Shown: positions 1 to 8,117 of the stretch, in pieces
How the letters are laid out: each line of letters begins with the position of its first letter
Numbering within the stretch: the stretch's first letter is position 1
From: CAVVEC01 sp963770485
Lineage (GTDB): Bacteria > Acidobacteriota > Terriglobia > Terriglobales > Acidobacteriaceae
DNA length: 64,000 nucleotides
Assembly (NCBI GenBank): GCA_963770485.1
Contig: CAVYPX010000006.1
Coordinates: forward strand, 1 to 64,000
Direction of reading: 5' to 3'
Program-made: the position numbers and the translations under genes
Notes under the pieces: model-generated
What the model saw: only the letters and a program-made list of their open reading frames with translations
Database searches by the model: none
What the model was told of the DNA's origin: nothing

Positions 1-432
1 CAGGCGGACCTCACCAACACGCCCATCCTTTCTTATGCCGCGAAATTTGCCTCCGGGTTCTACGGACCTTTCCGCGAAGCTGCCGACTCAGCGCCTCAGT
101 TCGGCGATCGCCGCTCTTACCAGATGGATGGAGCCAACTTGCGCGAGGCCATGCGGGAAATCGAGCTGGACATCGAAGAAGGCGCGGACATGATCATGGT
201 TAAACCGGCCATGCCCTATCTCGATGTGATTGCCGCCGCCCGCGAGCGCTTCGATCTGCCCCTTGCCGCTTACCAGGTTTCGGGTGAATACGCCATGATC
301 GAAGCCGCCGCTCGCAACAATTGGATCGACCGTGAGCGCGTGATGATGGAATCGCTGCAGTCCATCCGCCGGGCTGGCGCCAGCATCCTCCTTACTTATT
401 ACGCCAAGGATGCCGCTCGGCTGCTGGCGTAA
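1..432 (+). CDS. hemB: Porphobilinogen synthase (delta-aminolevulinate dehydratase), C-terminal part
   Basis: The gene enters from the left edge in frame 1; about 143 C-terminal residues are visible of a family usually 320-340 long. HemB condenses two 5-aminolevulinate molecules into porphobilinogen, an early cytosolic step of tetrapyrrole synthesis. Seen: the YGPFREAADSAP stretch near the active site, the MVKPA segment whose lysine forms the Schiff base with substrate in the family, then YQVSGEYAMI and a C-terminal ILTYYA-like ending. The reading frame is intact to a TAA stop. The promoter and N-terminus lie outside the window. The next gene faces it on the other strand. Confidence 0.96.
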   Translation, partial: QADLTNTPILSYAAKFASGFYGPFREAADSAPQFGDRRSYQMDGANLREAMREIELDIEEGADMIMVKPAMPYLDVIAAARERFDLPLAAYQVSGEYAMIEAAARNNWIDRERVMMESLQSIRRAGASILLTYYAKDAARLLA

Positions 433-473
433 GCGGACTTCGTAAGGTCGCCTTTCAATCCTTGCAAGGGCTC

Positions 474-680
474 TCAGCGGGCGGCCACAGCAACGTCCTG
501 CTTCACTGCCCAGACCAGCGCAATCACCCATCCGATTGCGGTCCAGCCGAGAAAAAAATTCAACAGCAGGATCGAGGTGGTATCGCGTTTGTTGCGCGCG
601 AAAGCGATGATCGAAGGCAGAAAATAAAAGACGAAGCCAAAGCCAAAAATCGGGAAAAATATAGTTGCCAAGAGGTGCAT
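474..680 (-). CDS. Small membrane protein, superinfection-immunity (Imm) family
   Basis: This 68-residue protein has two hydrophobic segments (about residues 4-25 and 38-60) separated by a short basic loop (FARNKRD). The pattern FYLPSIIAF, a charged loop and FFLGWTAIGWVIALVWA is typical of the superinfection-immunity family named after the T4 Imm protein, which also occurs widely in bacteria as a membrane protein of unknown role. The start is firm: AGGAGG lies 7 nt before the ATG. It converges with hemB across about 40 bp. A role in phage exclusion is only family inference. Confidence 0.75.
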   Translation of the reverse strand: MHLLATIFFPIFGFGFVFYFLPSIIAFARNKRDTTSILLLNFFLGWTAIGWVIALVWAVKQDVAVAAR

Positions 681-766
681 GCGATTCCCTCCTGTTCAAA
701 AGTAGTTTAGCACCGTCACGAGCCCGCCCCGATGCTCCTATGTTAAGGTACGATGCCGCCGACCGG

Positions 767-930
767 TAGTGGTGCAGTTTGATTTGTCATCCCGAGCAAG
801 CATCTTGGCGCAGCGAGAGCCTGCCCTGAGCGAAGTCGAAGGGGATCTGGGCGAGCCGCGCGGACTGTCGCGCCCTGCGCGACAGAATAATCGCGCGTTT
901 AGCTCGCTTCCTTATCAAACTGCACCACTA
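767..930. repeat. Terminal-inverted-repeat element, copy 1 (164 bp)
   Basis: It begins TAGTGGTGCAGTTTGAT and ends with the exact reverse complement (17-bp perfect arms). Inside is a shared 'gtcatcccgagc ... ggatctgggcgagccgcgcg' core and a second stem CTGTCGCG/CGCGACAG. Copies lie at 30181, 51926 and 55191, each 140 bp; this one carries about 24 extra bases (near 819-842) in the left half. It lies between the small membrane protein and lpdA. The open frame through it is not a gene. Confidence 0.9.
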
Positions 931-1020
931 TCCGCCAACCCATACGTTCCCGAATCCTAAAGCCCTGTCGTAGAATCACTTATTTGGCAGTTGTCATCAT
1001 TCTTGCCAGGGAGCACTACT

Positions 1021-2436
1021 TTGGCTGAAGCCATCTATGACGTCGCCATCATCGGCAGCGGTCCCGCAGGCTATACCGCCGCCATCCGCGCCGGCCAGTA
1101 CGGCCTGAAGACCGCGCTAATCGAGAAAGACGGATTTCTCGGCGGCACTTGTTTGCACGTAGGCTGCATTCCGACGAAGGCATTGCTGTTTAACGCCGAA
1201 ATTTGGGACCACCTGAAAGACGCGAAGGAATTCGGCATCGAAGGCGTGGACTCGCGCAAACTGAACTGGGCTGCCGTTCAGGAGCGCAAGTCGAAGATCG
1301 TCACCAAGCACGCCAAGGGACTTGAGTTCCTGATGCGCAAGAACAAGGTGGAGACCATCAAAGGCTATGGCAAACTCACGGGCCCTGCCCAAAACGGTGT
1401 GTTGACGGTCGAAGTCTCCGAGGCTGGCAAGATTCATCACCTTAAGACCAAGAATGTGATTCTGGCCACCGGGTCCGAAGCACGCATGATTCCTGGCCTG
1501 GAACCCGACGCGAAAATTCTCACCAACATCGAAATTCTGGGGCTGAAGGAGATTCCGAAGTCCTTGGTCGTGGTTGGCGCGGGCGCCGTGGGTGTGGAGT
1601 TCGCTTCGATCTTCCGCTCCTTCGATACTGAGGTCACCATTCTCGAGATGCTGCCCCGTCTGGTTCCCGTAGAAGACGAAGAGGTCTCCAAGGAACTGGC
1701 TCGCGTGTTCCGCAAGCGCGGCATCAATTTTCATACCGGCGCGAAAGTCGAGAAGGTCGAAAAAACAAAGTCCGGGATCGCGGTTGCGTTTTCGGTGGAC
1801 GGAAAACAACAGAAGATCGAGGCCGAGAAGATACTGATCGCAGTGGGCCGCAAACCGCGCACGGAGAATATCGGCCTGGAAAAGACACGCATCAAGCCTG
1901 ATCGCGGCTTCATCAAAACCGACAGTTGGATGCTGACGGCGGAGCCGGGCGTGTACGCTATCGGCGACATCGTGCTGGGGACGCCGCAACTGGCGCACGT
2001 GGGCGCGATGGAAGGTATCGTGGCCGTGACCAGGATCGCCGGCAAGAAAGGCAAGCCGATCAATCCGGAACACATCCCGAACGCGACCTATTGCCATCCC
2101 GAAATTGGCAGCGTCGGCCTGACTCAGGCTAAGGCTGAGGAGCTTGGCTATAACTTGAAGATCGGAAAATTTCCCTTTACCGCCAACTCGCGCGCCTCAA
2201 TCGTGGGCCAGCATGAGGGATTCATCAAGATCGTTTCGGATGCGGATTACGGTGAGATTCTCGGCGTGCATATCATAGGCCCACAAGCCACGGAACTGAT
2301 CGCCGAAGCCGTCGCTGCAATGGAACTCGAAGCCACCGCGGAGGATTTGATGTGGACGATCCATGCCCACCCGACGCTCGCCGAGGCCATGCTGGATGCA
2401 TCTAATAGTGTGTACGGAATGGCGATCAACGCATGA
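1021..2436 (+). CDS. lpdA: Dihydrolipoyl dehydrogenase (E3)
   Basis: A flavoprotein disulfide reductase of about 471 residues that reoxidises dihydrolipoyl groups of 2-oxoacid dehydrogenase complexes with NAD+. Seen: N-terminal FAD fold IIGSGPAG (residues 11-17), redox-active disulfide CLHVGC (Cys44/Cys49), a second Rossmann motif VVGAGAVGVEFA for NAD, the GDI segment VYAIGDIVLG, and the C-terminal HAHPTLAEA carrying the catalytic His-Glu pair. TTG at 1021 was chosen because AGGGAG lies 7 nt upstream and the family begins right before YDVAIIG; an in-frame TTG at 991 would add ten residues. lipB and the E1/E2 genes follow on the same strand, fitting a lipoate-dependent dehydrogenase cluster. 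Confidence 0.97.
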   Translation: MAEAIYDVAIIGSGPAGYTAAIRAGQYGLKTALIEKDGFLGGTCLHVGCIPTKALLFNAEIWDHLKDAKEFGIEGVDSRKLNWAAVQERKSKIVTKHAKGLEFLMRKNKVETIKGYGKLTGPAQNGVLTVEVSEAGKIHHLKTKNVILATGSEARMIPGLEPDAKILTNIEILGLKEIPKSLVVVGAGAVGVEFASIFRSFDTEVTILEMLPRLVPVEDEEVSKELARVFRKRGINFHTGAKVEKVEKTKSGIAVAFSVDGKQQKIEAEKILIAVGRKPRTENIGLEKTRIKPDRGFIKTDSWMLTAEPGVYAIGDIVLGTPQLAHVGAMEGIVAVTRIAGKKGKPINPEHIPNATYCHPEIGSVGLTQAKAEELGYNLKIGKFPFTANSRASIVGQHEGFIKIVSDADYGEILGVHIIGPQATELIAEAVAAMELEATAEDLMWTIHAHPTLAEAMLDASNSVYGMAINA

Positions 2437-2517
2437 AGCAACTTACAATTTAGCAATCGGGGAATTGGTAATTTACGGCAGCGCTTCTCACGGGTTTGCA
2501 AATTACCAAGTTACAAA

Positions 2518-3393
2518 TTGCACAATTACCAATTGATCTCGGTTCTCCAACTCGGAACCCTTGACTACGCCACCGCTCTAGGCCTGCAGCAGCGGCTGGT
2601 TGAATTTCGTAAACAAGGCCGCATCGGCGATGTTCTGCTGCTCCTCGAACATACGCCGGTCATCACTCTTGGGAGGAACGCAAAAGCTGCCAACGTAGTC
2701 GCCTCATCCGAACTACTCGCACAACGCGGAGTGGAGCTCTTTGAATGTGATCGCGGCGGCGATGTGACTTTCCACGGTCCGGGGCAACTGGTGGCCTATC
2801 CGATCTTCGATCTGCGCGGTATCCCCTCCGCCGACGAAAGGCGCAAGACGTTGGGCGCTGTTGAGTATGTGCGCTGCCTGGAAGAAGTGTTGATCCGCAC
2901 CTGCGCCGATTTTGGCATCCCGACGCAACGCATTCCCGGCCTGACCGGAGTCTGGACCGATGCAAACCCATTGTCATCCCGAGCGGTAGAGAACGATTCG
3001 CTCGCGAATCGTTCTCTGGAGTCGAGGGACCTGCTTTCACCGCAGCTTTCACCGGAAGCCAAGATTGCCGCGATCGGGGTTCACATCTCCCGTGGCGTAA
3101 CCTCGCACGGTTCCGCCCTGAATGTGAACACCGACCTCAGTTACTTCGATCTCATCATCCCCTGCGGAATCGCCGCAAAACCGGTGACTTCTATGGCTAA
3201 GGAATTGGGCAGGCAGCTCTCGCTCCAGGAAGTCACCCATTCCATCTCCCGCAATTTCGGCGTCGTGTTTCACTCCCAGATGCTCTGGCTGGAAAGCCTG
3301 GATTCGCTACTCGGCACGAGCATGGGCGTTCCCATGAGGCTCCCGTCAGAATTAAGGAATCTGCAAGACGATGAAGAAGCATTCTGGGCTTGA
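2518..3393 (+). CDS. lipB: Lipoyl(octanoyl) transferase, with a repeat-derived internal insertion
   Basis: LipB moves octanoyl from acyl carrier protein to lipoyl domains. Family signatures seen: LLEHTPVITLGR, RGGDVTFHGPGQLVAYPI, KIAAIGVHISRGVTSHG (catalytic lysine) and the catalytic cysteine in LIIPCGI. At about 291 residues it is longer than usual. The excess is a segment of about 28 residues between GVWTD and KIAAIGV that is encoded by a palindromic intergenic-type repeat starting 'ttgtcatcccgagc' and holding a perfect 14-bp hairpin. The insertion is in frame and falls just before the catalytic lysine motif. The start is uncertain: TTG 2518 or TTG 2533, with no clear Shine-Dalgarno. It lies 81 bp after lpdA. 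Confidence 0.93.
   Translation: MHNYQLISVLQLGTLDYATALGLQQRLVEFRKQGRIGDVLLLLEHTPVITLGRNAKAANVVASSELLAQRGVELFECDRGGDVTFHGPGQLVAYPIFDLRGIPSADERRKTLGAVEYVRCLEEVLIRTCADFGIPTQRIPGLTGVWTDANPLSSRAVENDSLANRSLESRDLLSPQLSPEAKIAAIGVHISRGVTSHGSALNVNTDLSYFDLIIPCGIAAKPVTSMAKELGRQLSLQEVTHSISRNFGVVFHSQMLWLESLDSLLGTSMGVPMRLPSELRNLQDDEEAFWA
2988..3017. repeat. Perfect 30-bp hairpin inside lipB
   Basis: AGAGAACGATTCGC, a 2-nt loop (TC), then the exact reverse complement. It belongs to a 'gtcatcccgag ... gtcgagggacctgc' repeat of the kind found between genes at 14300 and 58858. Here it is translated as part of LipB (approximate repeat limits 2966-3052). Confidence 0.88.
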
Positions 3394-3399
3394 TCTGCC

Positions 3400-3490
3400 C
3401 ATGTGGGCACGGGTCTGTGACCCGTGCAGGTCGAGCGAAGCTCGACGGGGAGGGCAGTGTCCTAAATCAACCCAGTGTTAGGACACTACC
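3400..3490. repeat. Cluster of short palindromes between lipB and pdhA
   Basis: Three palindromes in series: GGCACGGGTC/GACCCGTGC, GTCGAGC/GCTCGAC, and AGTGTCCTAA (3456-3465) with TTAGGACACT (3478-3487). They resemble the 'gagcgaagctc' family seen elsewhere in the window. No coding potential was seen here. Confidence 0.65.
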
Positions 3491-3565
3491 GCCTGGGAGT
3501 TGGTCAAAAACAGCCGCGGGGTTTAGCATTCTTCTGGGATATGGCTGTCACGAATACCAGCAGAC

Positions 3566-4864
3566 ATGGCGAAGAAGAATAAGGATGTTTCAACTACTCC
3601 CGTCCCTCGGAGCCCCAACGGAGGGGGCCAGCGCCTCCAGCGGTCCAGCACCCCAGATCCAACCCCGCGGACCTACCCCATCCTTGACTACCGACTCGAA
3701 AAACCGACCTTCACCCTGGGGCAAATCCGCAAGGGCGACGAAGTCTGCTATGCGGTCGAGGGCGACCTGAACACCCCCGTTCCGCCCATCCGGGAATCGA
3801 AATATCTCAGCAAACAGCAATGCCTGGAGATTTATCGCTGGATGCTGCTCAACCGCAAGATGGAGACCGCGCTCGAGAACCTGTACAAGCAAGGCAAGGT
3901 GGTCGGCGGCGTTTATTTCGGACTGGGCCAGGAAGCTTGTTCCTGCGCCTCCGCCTACGCTCTTAATAAGGATGAATGGCTTGGCCCCATGATCCGCAAC
4001 CAGGGCTCGCTGCTGGTTCGCGGTTTCTCCGCCCGCGACATCATGATGCAGTATATGGCCAAAGCCGGTTCGCCCACCAGGGGCCGCGACGCCTCTTCGC
4101 ACTTTGGCGACATCGAGAAACGCAACGTGGTCGCGCCCATCTCCACCCTGGGCGATTTAATCCCCGTGCTTACGGGCGTGGCTCTGGGCGCTCGCTTGCA
4201 GGGACGCGACATTGCAGTCATGACCTACATCGGCGATGGCGGCCAATCCACTGGCGTGACTTACGAAGGTTTGAACTTTGCCGCCGTGAAGAATCTGGGC
4301 CTCGTGCTCTTTGTCGAAAACAATCTCTGGGGGTACTCGACGCCTGCCGACATGCAATTCCGTGTGAAGGACTTGGCAGAGCGCGCCATCGCCTATGGAA
4401 TCCCCGGCGTGATTGTCGATGGCACTGACGCCTGCCAGGTTTACGACTCCGCCCATGAAGCTTGCGAGCGCGCCCGCCGCGGAGAAGGCCCAACCCTGAT
4501 CGAAGCCAAAATGATGCGCATGAAGGGCCATGCCATCCACGATGCCGCCGAGTATGTGCCCAAGCCGCTGTACGAATATTGGCGTAAACGCGATCCCATC
4601 GCCCGCTTCGAAAAGTATCTGCTGGAGAAAAAGTGGCTGACTCCGATCGAGAACCGGGAACTGATCACGAGTGTTGATGAGCAACTAGAAGCCGACCGCG
4701 AGTTCGCGGTAAATTCCCCAATGCCCACGCCAGAATCTGCCGCCGGGGGCGTGTACTGCGAGAATGGCTGCCACGAGATTAGGCCGAAGTACGGCTTGCC
4801 GAATCCCCAAACACAGAGCAATGCCGCTCCCAAGCCGACGGAACGCGCGGTGCATTTGCGATAG
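3566..4864 (+). CDS. pdhA: 2-oxoacid (pyruvate-type) dehydrogenase E1 component, alpha subunit
   Basis: A thiamine-diphosphate-dependent decarboxylase subunit of 432 residues that would pair with the E1 beta gene at 6348. Seen: the thiamine-diphosphate motif GDGGQSTG followed by EGLNFA and VENN (around residues 220-255), the YRWMLLNRKME and GQEACSCASAY segments typical of E1 alpha, and RMKGHAIHDAAEYVP near the C-terminus. About 70 residues of Pro/Ser-rich sequence precede the core, longer than usual. Substrate choice between pyruvate and branched-chain 2-oxoacids cannot be settled from sequence alone; lpdA and lipB upstream favour a lipoate-dependent complex. A 1.4 kb opposite-strand cassette separates it from E1 beta. 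Confidence 0.93.
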   Translation: MAKKNKDVSTTPVPRSPNGGGQRLQRSSTPDPTPRTYPILDYRLEKPTFTLGQIRKGDEVCYAVEGDLNTPVPPIRESKYLSKQQCLEIYRWMLLNRKMETALENLYKQGKVVGGVYFGLGQEACSCASAYALNKDEWLGPMIRNQGSLLVRGFSARDIMMQYMAKAGSPTRGRDASSHFGDIEKRNVVAPISTLGDLIPVLTGVALGARLQGRDIAVMTYIGDGGQSTGVTYEGLNFAAVKNLGLVLFVENNLWGYSTPADMQFRVKDLAERAIAYGIPGVIVDGTDACQVYDSAHEACERARRGEGPTLIEAKMMRMKGHAIHDAAEYVPKPLYEYWRKRDPIARFEKYLLEKKWLTPIENRELITSVDEQLEADREFAVNSPMPTPESAAGGVYCENGCHEIRPKYGLPNPQTQSNAAPKPTERAVHLR

Positions 4865-4890
4865 GCGACGGAAGCAGCGTGGATGGCGGA

Positions 4891-5172
4891 TCAGTTTCCG
4901 ATAAGGTCGCGCGCCCGGTCCATGTTGACTTGGGCAATCTTCTGGGCGAGGAGCTTATCGAAAGGAAGGCCGGCCGCAATGGATTCGTGCTCTAACTGCG
5001 TTAACGCCTTTCCGATTTTCCCAACGTCCCACCCGAGCGAGGACATTACGTGCGCATATTCTTGGCGCAACGCCTGAACATTCCCACTGTATTTTGCACA
5101 AAGGAGGTCTGCTAGTCTCATACGCCCCAATCGTTCGCGGTCTGCCACCTTACTCGCAATCGCTTCCAGCAC
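4891..5172 (-). CDS. Helical protein of unknown function, probably the C-terminal part of the preceding membrane protein (frameshifted)
   Basis: A predicted helical soluble protein (93 residues from GTG 5172). No family recognised. The open frame continues upstream of this GTG without a stop (reading TNFVDLQKPLENFRSKV) into the end of the membrane-protein gene at 5150-5530, and no convincing Shine-Dalgarno precedes the GTG. The simplest reading is one gene of about 215 residues, three membrane helices plus a helical cytosolic tail, broken by a frameshift near 5205-5222. Two overlapping genes remain possible. Confidence 0.5.
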   Translation of the reverse strand: MLEAIASKVADRERLGRMRLADLLCAKYSGNVQALRQEYAHVMSSLGWDVGKIGKALTQLEHESIAAGLPFDKLLAQKIAQVNMDRARDLIGN

Positions 5173-5530
5173 CTTGCTGCGAAAGTTCTCCAGTGGTTTC
5201 TGGAGGTCGACAAAGTTTGTGGTCCGCTATTTTCAGCGAGAGGCTCTGAACGAAAGTAAGTGCCCCGACCACAGCGAGGAACACCGTGAAAATGGGAGCA
5301 AACTTGCCTCCAACCGCAGCGTCAATCCGCGCCCCAGCCCCGGCTCTTAGGATCGCGTATGCAATCAAAGTCAAGATGCACTGCACTACCCACAGTAACC
5401 AAAACCCGCCGCTCTTGACGATCGCGGGCGCAGACTTGGGTACAAGGGGGTACAGATCGAGGATCAAGTAAAGAAAAACCGCTGCCGGGAGGCAGAGATA
5501 CACAGCCAGCGGAATGCCGAAATACGCCAT
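5150..5530 (-). CDS. Membrane protein of unknown function with three hydrophobic segments
   Basis: 126 residues with hydrophobic stretches at about 5-25, 42-63 and 76-98, followed by a Cys/Pro-rich end that looks out of frame (KLCRPPETTGELSQQ). GAGAGA lies just before the ATG. The end overlaps the next minus-strand frame by 23 bp, and a +1 shift would restore a continuous protein (see 4891-5172). No family recognised. It lies in an opposite-strand cassette between pdhA and pdhB. Confidence 0.55.
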   Translation of the reverse strand: MAYFGIPLAVYLCLPAAVFLYLILDLYPLVPKSAPAIVKSGGFWLLWVVQCILTLIAYAILRAGAGARIDAAVGGKFAPIFTVFLAVVGALTFVQSLSLKIADHKLCRPPETTGELSQQGAGSDCE

Positions 5531-5596
5531 TCTCTCTCGAACGCTGTTTTGCCTGGGCCCCGGTACCCAGCCGCCAAAGTGAGAACGGAAGGAGAC

Positions 5597-5860
5597 TCAC
5601 GCGGCTCGTATTAACTGTACTCTGAAACCTAGATCGGTCAGATAGTAGTAGCCTTCTAGCCCCTCACCACTCGACTTGACTACACCTACAGCCCTCAGCT
5701 TTTGCAAGATCTCGCCAGCCTTGTCGGGGTCGATTTCCAGTGCTCGCGCAAGATCCCACCCAGAGAGCGTACCACTCGCCTGCCTGACCAGTTCGAACGC
5801 ACGCCGAGCAAGCTCGTCCTCACGAATCATCTGCATTGCTGAAAACATCTCATTGGACAT
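5597..5860 (-). CDS. Small winged-helix-like protein
   Basis: About 87 residues. The stretch RAFELVRQASGTLSGWDLARALEIDPDKAGEILQKLRAVGVVKSSGEG looks like a winged-helix DNA-binding fold: a helix, a turn, a recognition helix, then a YYYLTD wing. ATG 5860 was chosen because a GAGGAGAGTGGG purine run precedes it; an upstream in-frame start at 5974 would add 38 low-complexity residues. It reads toward the membrane-protein gene 66 bp downstream and may be its regulator (inference). No specific family recognised. Confidence 0.55.
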   Translation of the reverse strand: MSNEMFSAMQMIREDELARRAFELVRQASGTLSGWDLARALEIDPDKAGEILQKLRAVGVVKSSGEGLEGYYYLTDLGFRVQLIRAA

Positions 5861-6347
5861 AAATTCCCACTCTCCTCGACCGGCGTCGGGCATCACCGAA
5901 CTAGATGCGACTTGGGCGCTCATCCGCTGCTTTACCGTGGCTTTGCCCGCCAGAAAGTACCGGCCGGAAAACACACCCTAACTCTAGATGTTTCGTATGC
6001 CCCGAGGGTACATCACCGAAGGCCGAAGCACCTAGCAAAACCCTTACAGTTTCCGCCCCATGGTAACCATCAAGTAATCAGCCAGCGAGAGTCCGGAGGA
6101 GTAAGATCTCAGAGCTTCATACGGTAGCACAAGCTCCCCCGCATCCGTTAGCGGAAAATTGCCGTTATCCTACGGTGCAAGAACTTGCACACTCATCGTC
6201 ATCCAGTGCGGCCTATCCGCCTGGCGGATTCTCGCAGGTCCGCTCCAAAGCACGCGTCTTGCCTTTCACAGCGAACCCGCGTAACTTTGGTCTTATCCTC
6301 AAGATGTGTGGCAAATTAAGCAAGTTCTAGCAAGCCAAGGGAGAACC
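5861..6347. other. Non-coding stretch upstream of pdhB
   Basis: 487 bases between divergent genes. No convincing ORF, tRNA or terminator was found. It should hold the promoter of the small winged-helix gene and that of pdhB. A palindrome 'tccgcctggcgga' lies near 6218-6230. Confidence 0.5.
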
Positions 6348-7319
6348 ATGCTACTCACCTATCTCGAAGCCATCCGCCAGGGAATCTGGGAGGAAATGGA
6401 GCGCGACCCGACTGTTTTCTGCATCGGCGAAGACATCGGCATTTACGGTGGAGCGTTCAAGGTGACCGACGGTTTCATCGACCACTTCGGTCCCGCGCGC
6501 GTGATTGACACGCCCATCGCTGAGACCGCTATCGTCGGCGCGGCGTTCGGCGCTTCGCTCACCGGCATGCGTCCTGTTGCCGAGTTCCAGTTCATGGACT
6601 TTCTTCCTTGCGCCTTTAACCAGATTGTCAACATGGCCGCCAAGGCTCATTACCGATGGGGAGCACCCGCGCCGCTGGTGATTCGGGGGCCGAGCGGCGG
6701 CAATGTCCACGGCGGCCCGTTCCACTCGCAGAATCCGGAGATGTGGTTCGTTCACGCGCCGGGTCTGAAAGTCGTCTGCCCGTCCAGTGCTTATGACGCG
6801 AAGGGTCTCATCAAAGCCTCCATTCGCGACAACAACCCGGTCATCTTCTTCGAGCACAAATATCTTTATCGCCGCATTAAAGAAGAAATTCCGGTGGAAG
6901 ACTACATCGTCCCCCTCGGCAAGGCGCGCATCGCCCGCGAAGGTTGCCACCTCAGCATCATTACTTATGCAGCCATGGTGCACGTCGCGCTCGAAGCTGC
7001 CGCTATTTTGGCCAGGGACGGAATCGAACCGGAAGTGATCGATCTGCGCACGGTCTCGCCGCTCGACCGTGAGGCGATTGCGCAGACCGTTCAGAAAACG
7101 AATAAGGTCATCCTGTTGCACGAGGATGTCCGCACCGGTGGTCTTGCCGGCGAGGTCGCTGCCATCATCAATGAAGAAGCCTTCGACGATCTGGATGGTC
7201 CTATCGTCCGCATCACCGCGCAGGATTCTCCGGTGCCGTTTTCCCCTCCGCAGGAGGAATATTTCCTGCCAAAAGTCAGTGACGTGGTGCGGGAAGCGCG
7301 CCGACTAAAAGCATATTGA
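6348..7319 (+). CDS. pdhB: 2-oxoacid dehydrogenase E1 component, beta subunit
   Basis: 323 residues, normal for an E1 beta subunit, which completes the thiamine-diphosphate active site with E1 alpha. Seen: GEDIGIYGGAFKVTDGF, DTPIAETAIVGAAFGA, EFQFMDFLPCAFNQIVN, GGPFHSQNPEMWF and the C-terminal DLRTVSPLDREAI transketolase-type domain. ATG 6348 follows AAGGGAGA at good spacing; a GTG 14 codons upstream lacks this. The gene is on the same strand as pdhA but 1.48 kb away. Next come a cytochrome c and E2. Confidence 0.95.
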   Translation: MLLTYLEAIRQGIWEEMERDPTVFCIGEDIGIYGGAFKVTDGFIDHFGPARVIDTPIAETAIVGAAFGASLTGMRPVAEFQFMDFLPCAFNQIVNMAAKAHYRWGAPAPLVIRGPSGGNVHGGPFHSQNPEMWFVHAPGLKVVCPSSAYDAKGLIKASIRDNNPVIFFEHKYLYRRIKEEIPVEDYIVPLGKARIAREGCHLSIITYAAMVHVALEAAAILARDGIEPEVIDLRTVSPLDREAIAQTVQKTNKVILLHEDVRTGGLAGEVAAIINEEAFDDLDGPIVRITAQDSPVPFSPPQEEYFLPKVSDVVREARRLKAY

Positions 7320-7475
7320 TTACAATTCGTTTACCATCTGCTGACACGTGGATGGAAGACCCTGCATACACTCCATACCTACGATAGAGCTGCGACCCCC
7401 GACAGCGGGTCGCTGCCGTAACTTCAACGTAGCGGAGGTGGTATCGTGGGGTTTCAAATTGCGTCAGGAGGCACG

Positions 7476-8030
7476 ATGCGCAACTTTATCTTGGGAATCA
7501 TGCTTACCCTTGCCGTGTTCGCTCTTGGTGGGATTGCCGTGGCCACCTTTGGCTTGATGCCGACCAATGCCGATGCCACCCCACCGAGGCTGGAGATCCG
7601 CATCGCCACCAGCGCCCTGGACGCCTCCATGGATCGTCACGCCCCACGGGTGAGCAATCCCCTTCCGCCAACCGACGAGAATTTGATCGAGGGCATGAAG
7701 CTCTACACCATGAACTGTTCCATGTGCCACGGTACGCTCGACAACAAGCCCAGCCCGTTGGAAAAATCGTTCTACCCGCCTGTCCCGCAGCTCATTCTGG
7801 ATCCCCTCGACGATCCCGAGTGGCATACCTACTATGCGGTTCGCACTGGAGTCCGCTACACCGGCATGCCCGCCTGGAACAAGGCCTTAAGCGACCAGGA
7901 AATATGGAAGGTAGTCGCATTTCTGTCACGCCTGCAAAAGCTGCCCCCAGGAGCGCGAGATTACTGGGAGAAATCTTTTGGGGTCGGCCCGCTCCCGGCT
8001 GGCGAAGAAAAAGGCGGGGACAAAGACTGA
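7476..8030 (+). CDS. Membrane-anchored or exported monohaem cytochrome c
   Basis: 184 residues. An N-terminal hydrophobic segment (residues 3-26) acts as a signal or anchor. A single haem c site CSMCH is at residues 81-85, and a likely axial methionine lies in TGMPAW, with the class I pattern IWKVVAFLSRL after it. GGAGG lies 5 nt before the ATG. It probably passes electrons in the periplasm. It sits between E1 beta and E2 on the same strand, unusual company for a cytosolic NAD-linked complex; a functional link is not shown. The electron partner cannot be named. Confidence 0.88.
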   Translation: MRNFILGIMLTLAVFALGGIAVATFGLMPTNADATPPRLEIRIATSALDASMDRHAPRVSNPLPPTDENLIEGMKLYTMNCSMCHGTLDNKPSPLEKSFYPPVPQLILDPLDDPEWHTYYAVRTGVRYTGMPAWNKALSDQEIWKVVAFLSRLQKLPPGARDYWEKSFGVGPLPAGEEKGGDKD

Positions 8031-8117
8031 ACGCCGCTCGACGCGCACATCCTTCGATATAATGAACGATTGTGTTCGGCCCGAAATTTGTGACCGGGGC
8101 CGCGCGGAAGGGGAATT

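Noticed and set aside
769..960. 63-codon frame over the repeat element (and similar frames over copies 2 and 3)
   Set aside because: It is the repeat itself. The encoded peptide changes between copies while the stems are kept.
1117..2097. 326-codon minus-strand frame
   Set aside because: Antisense to lpdA; shadow.
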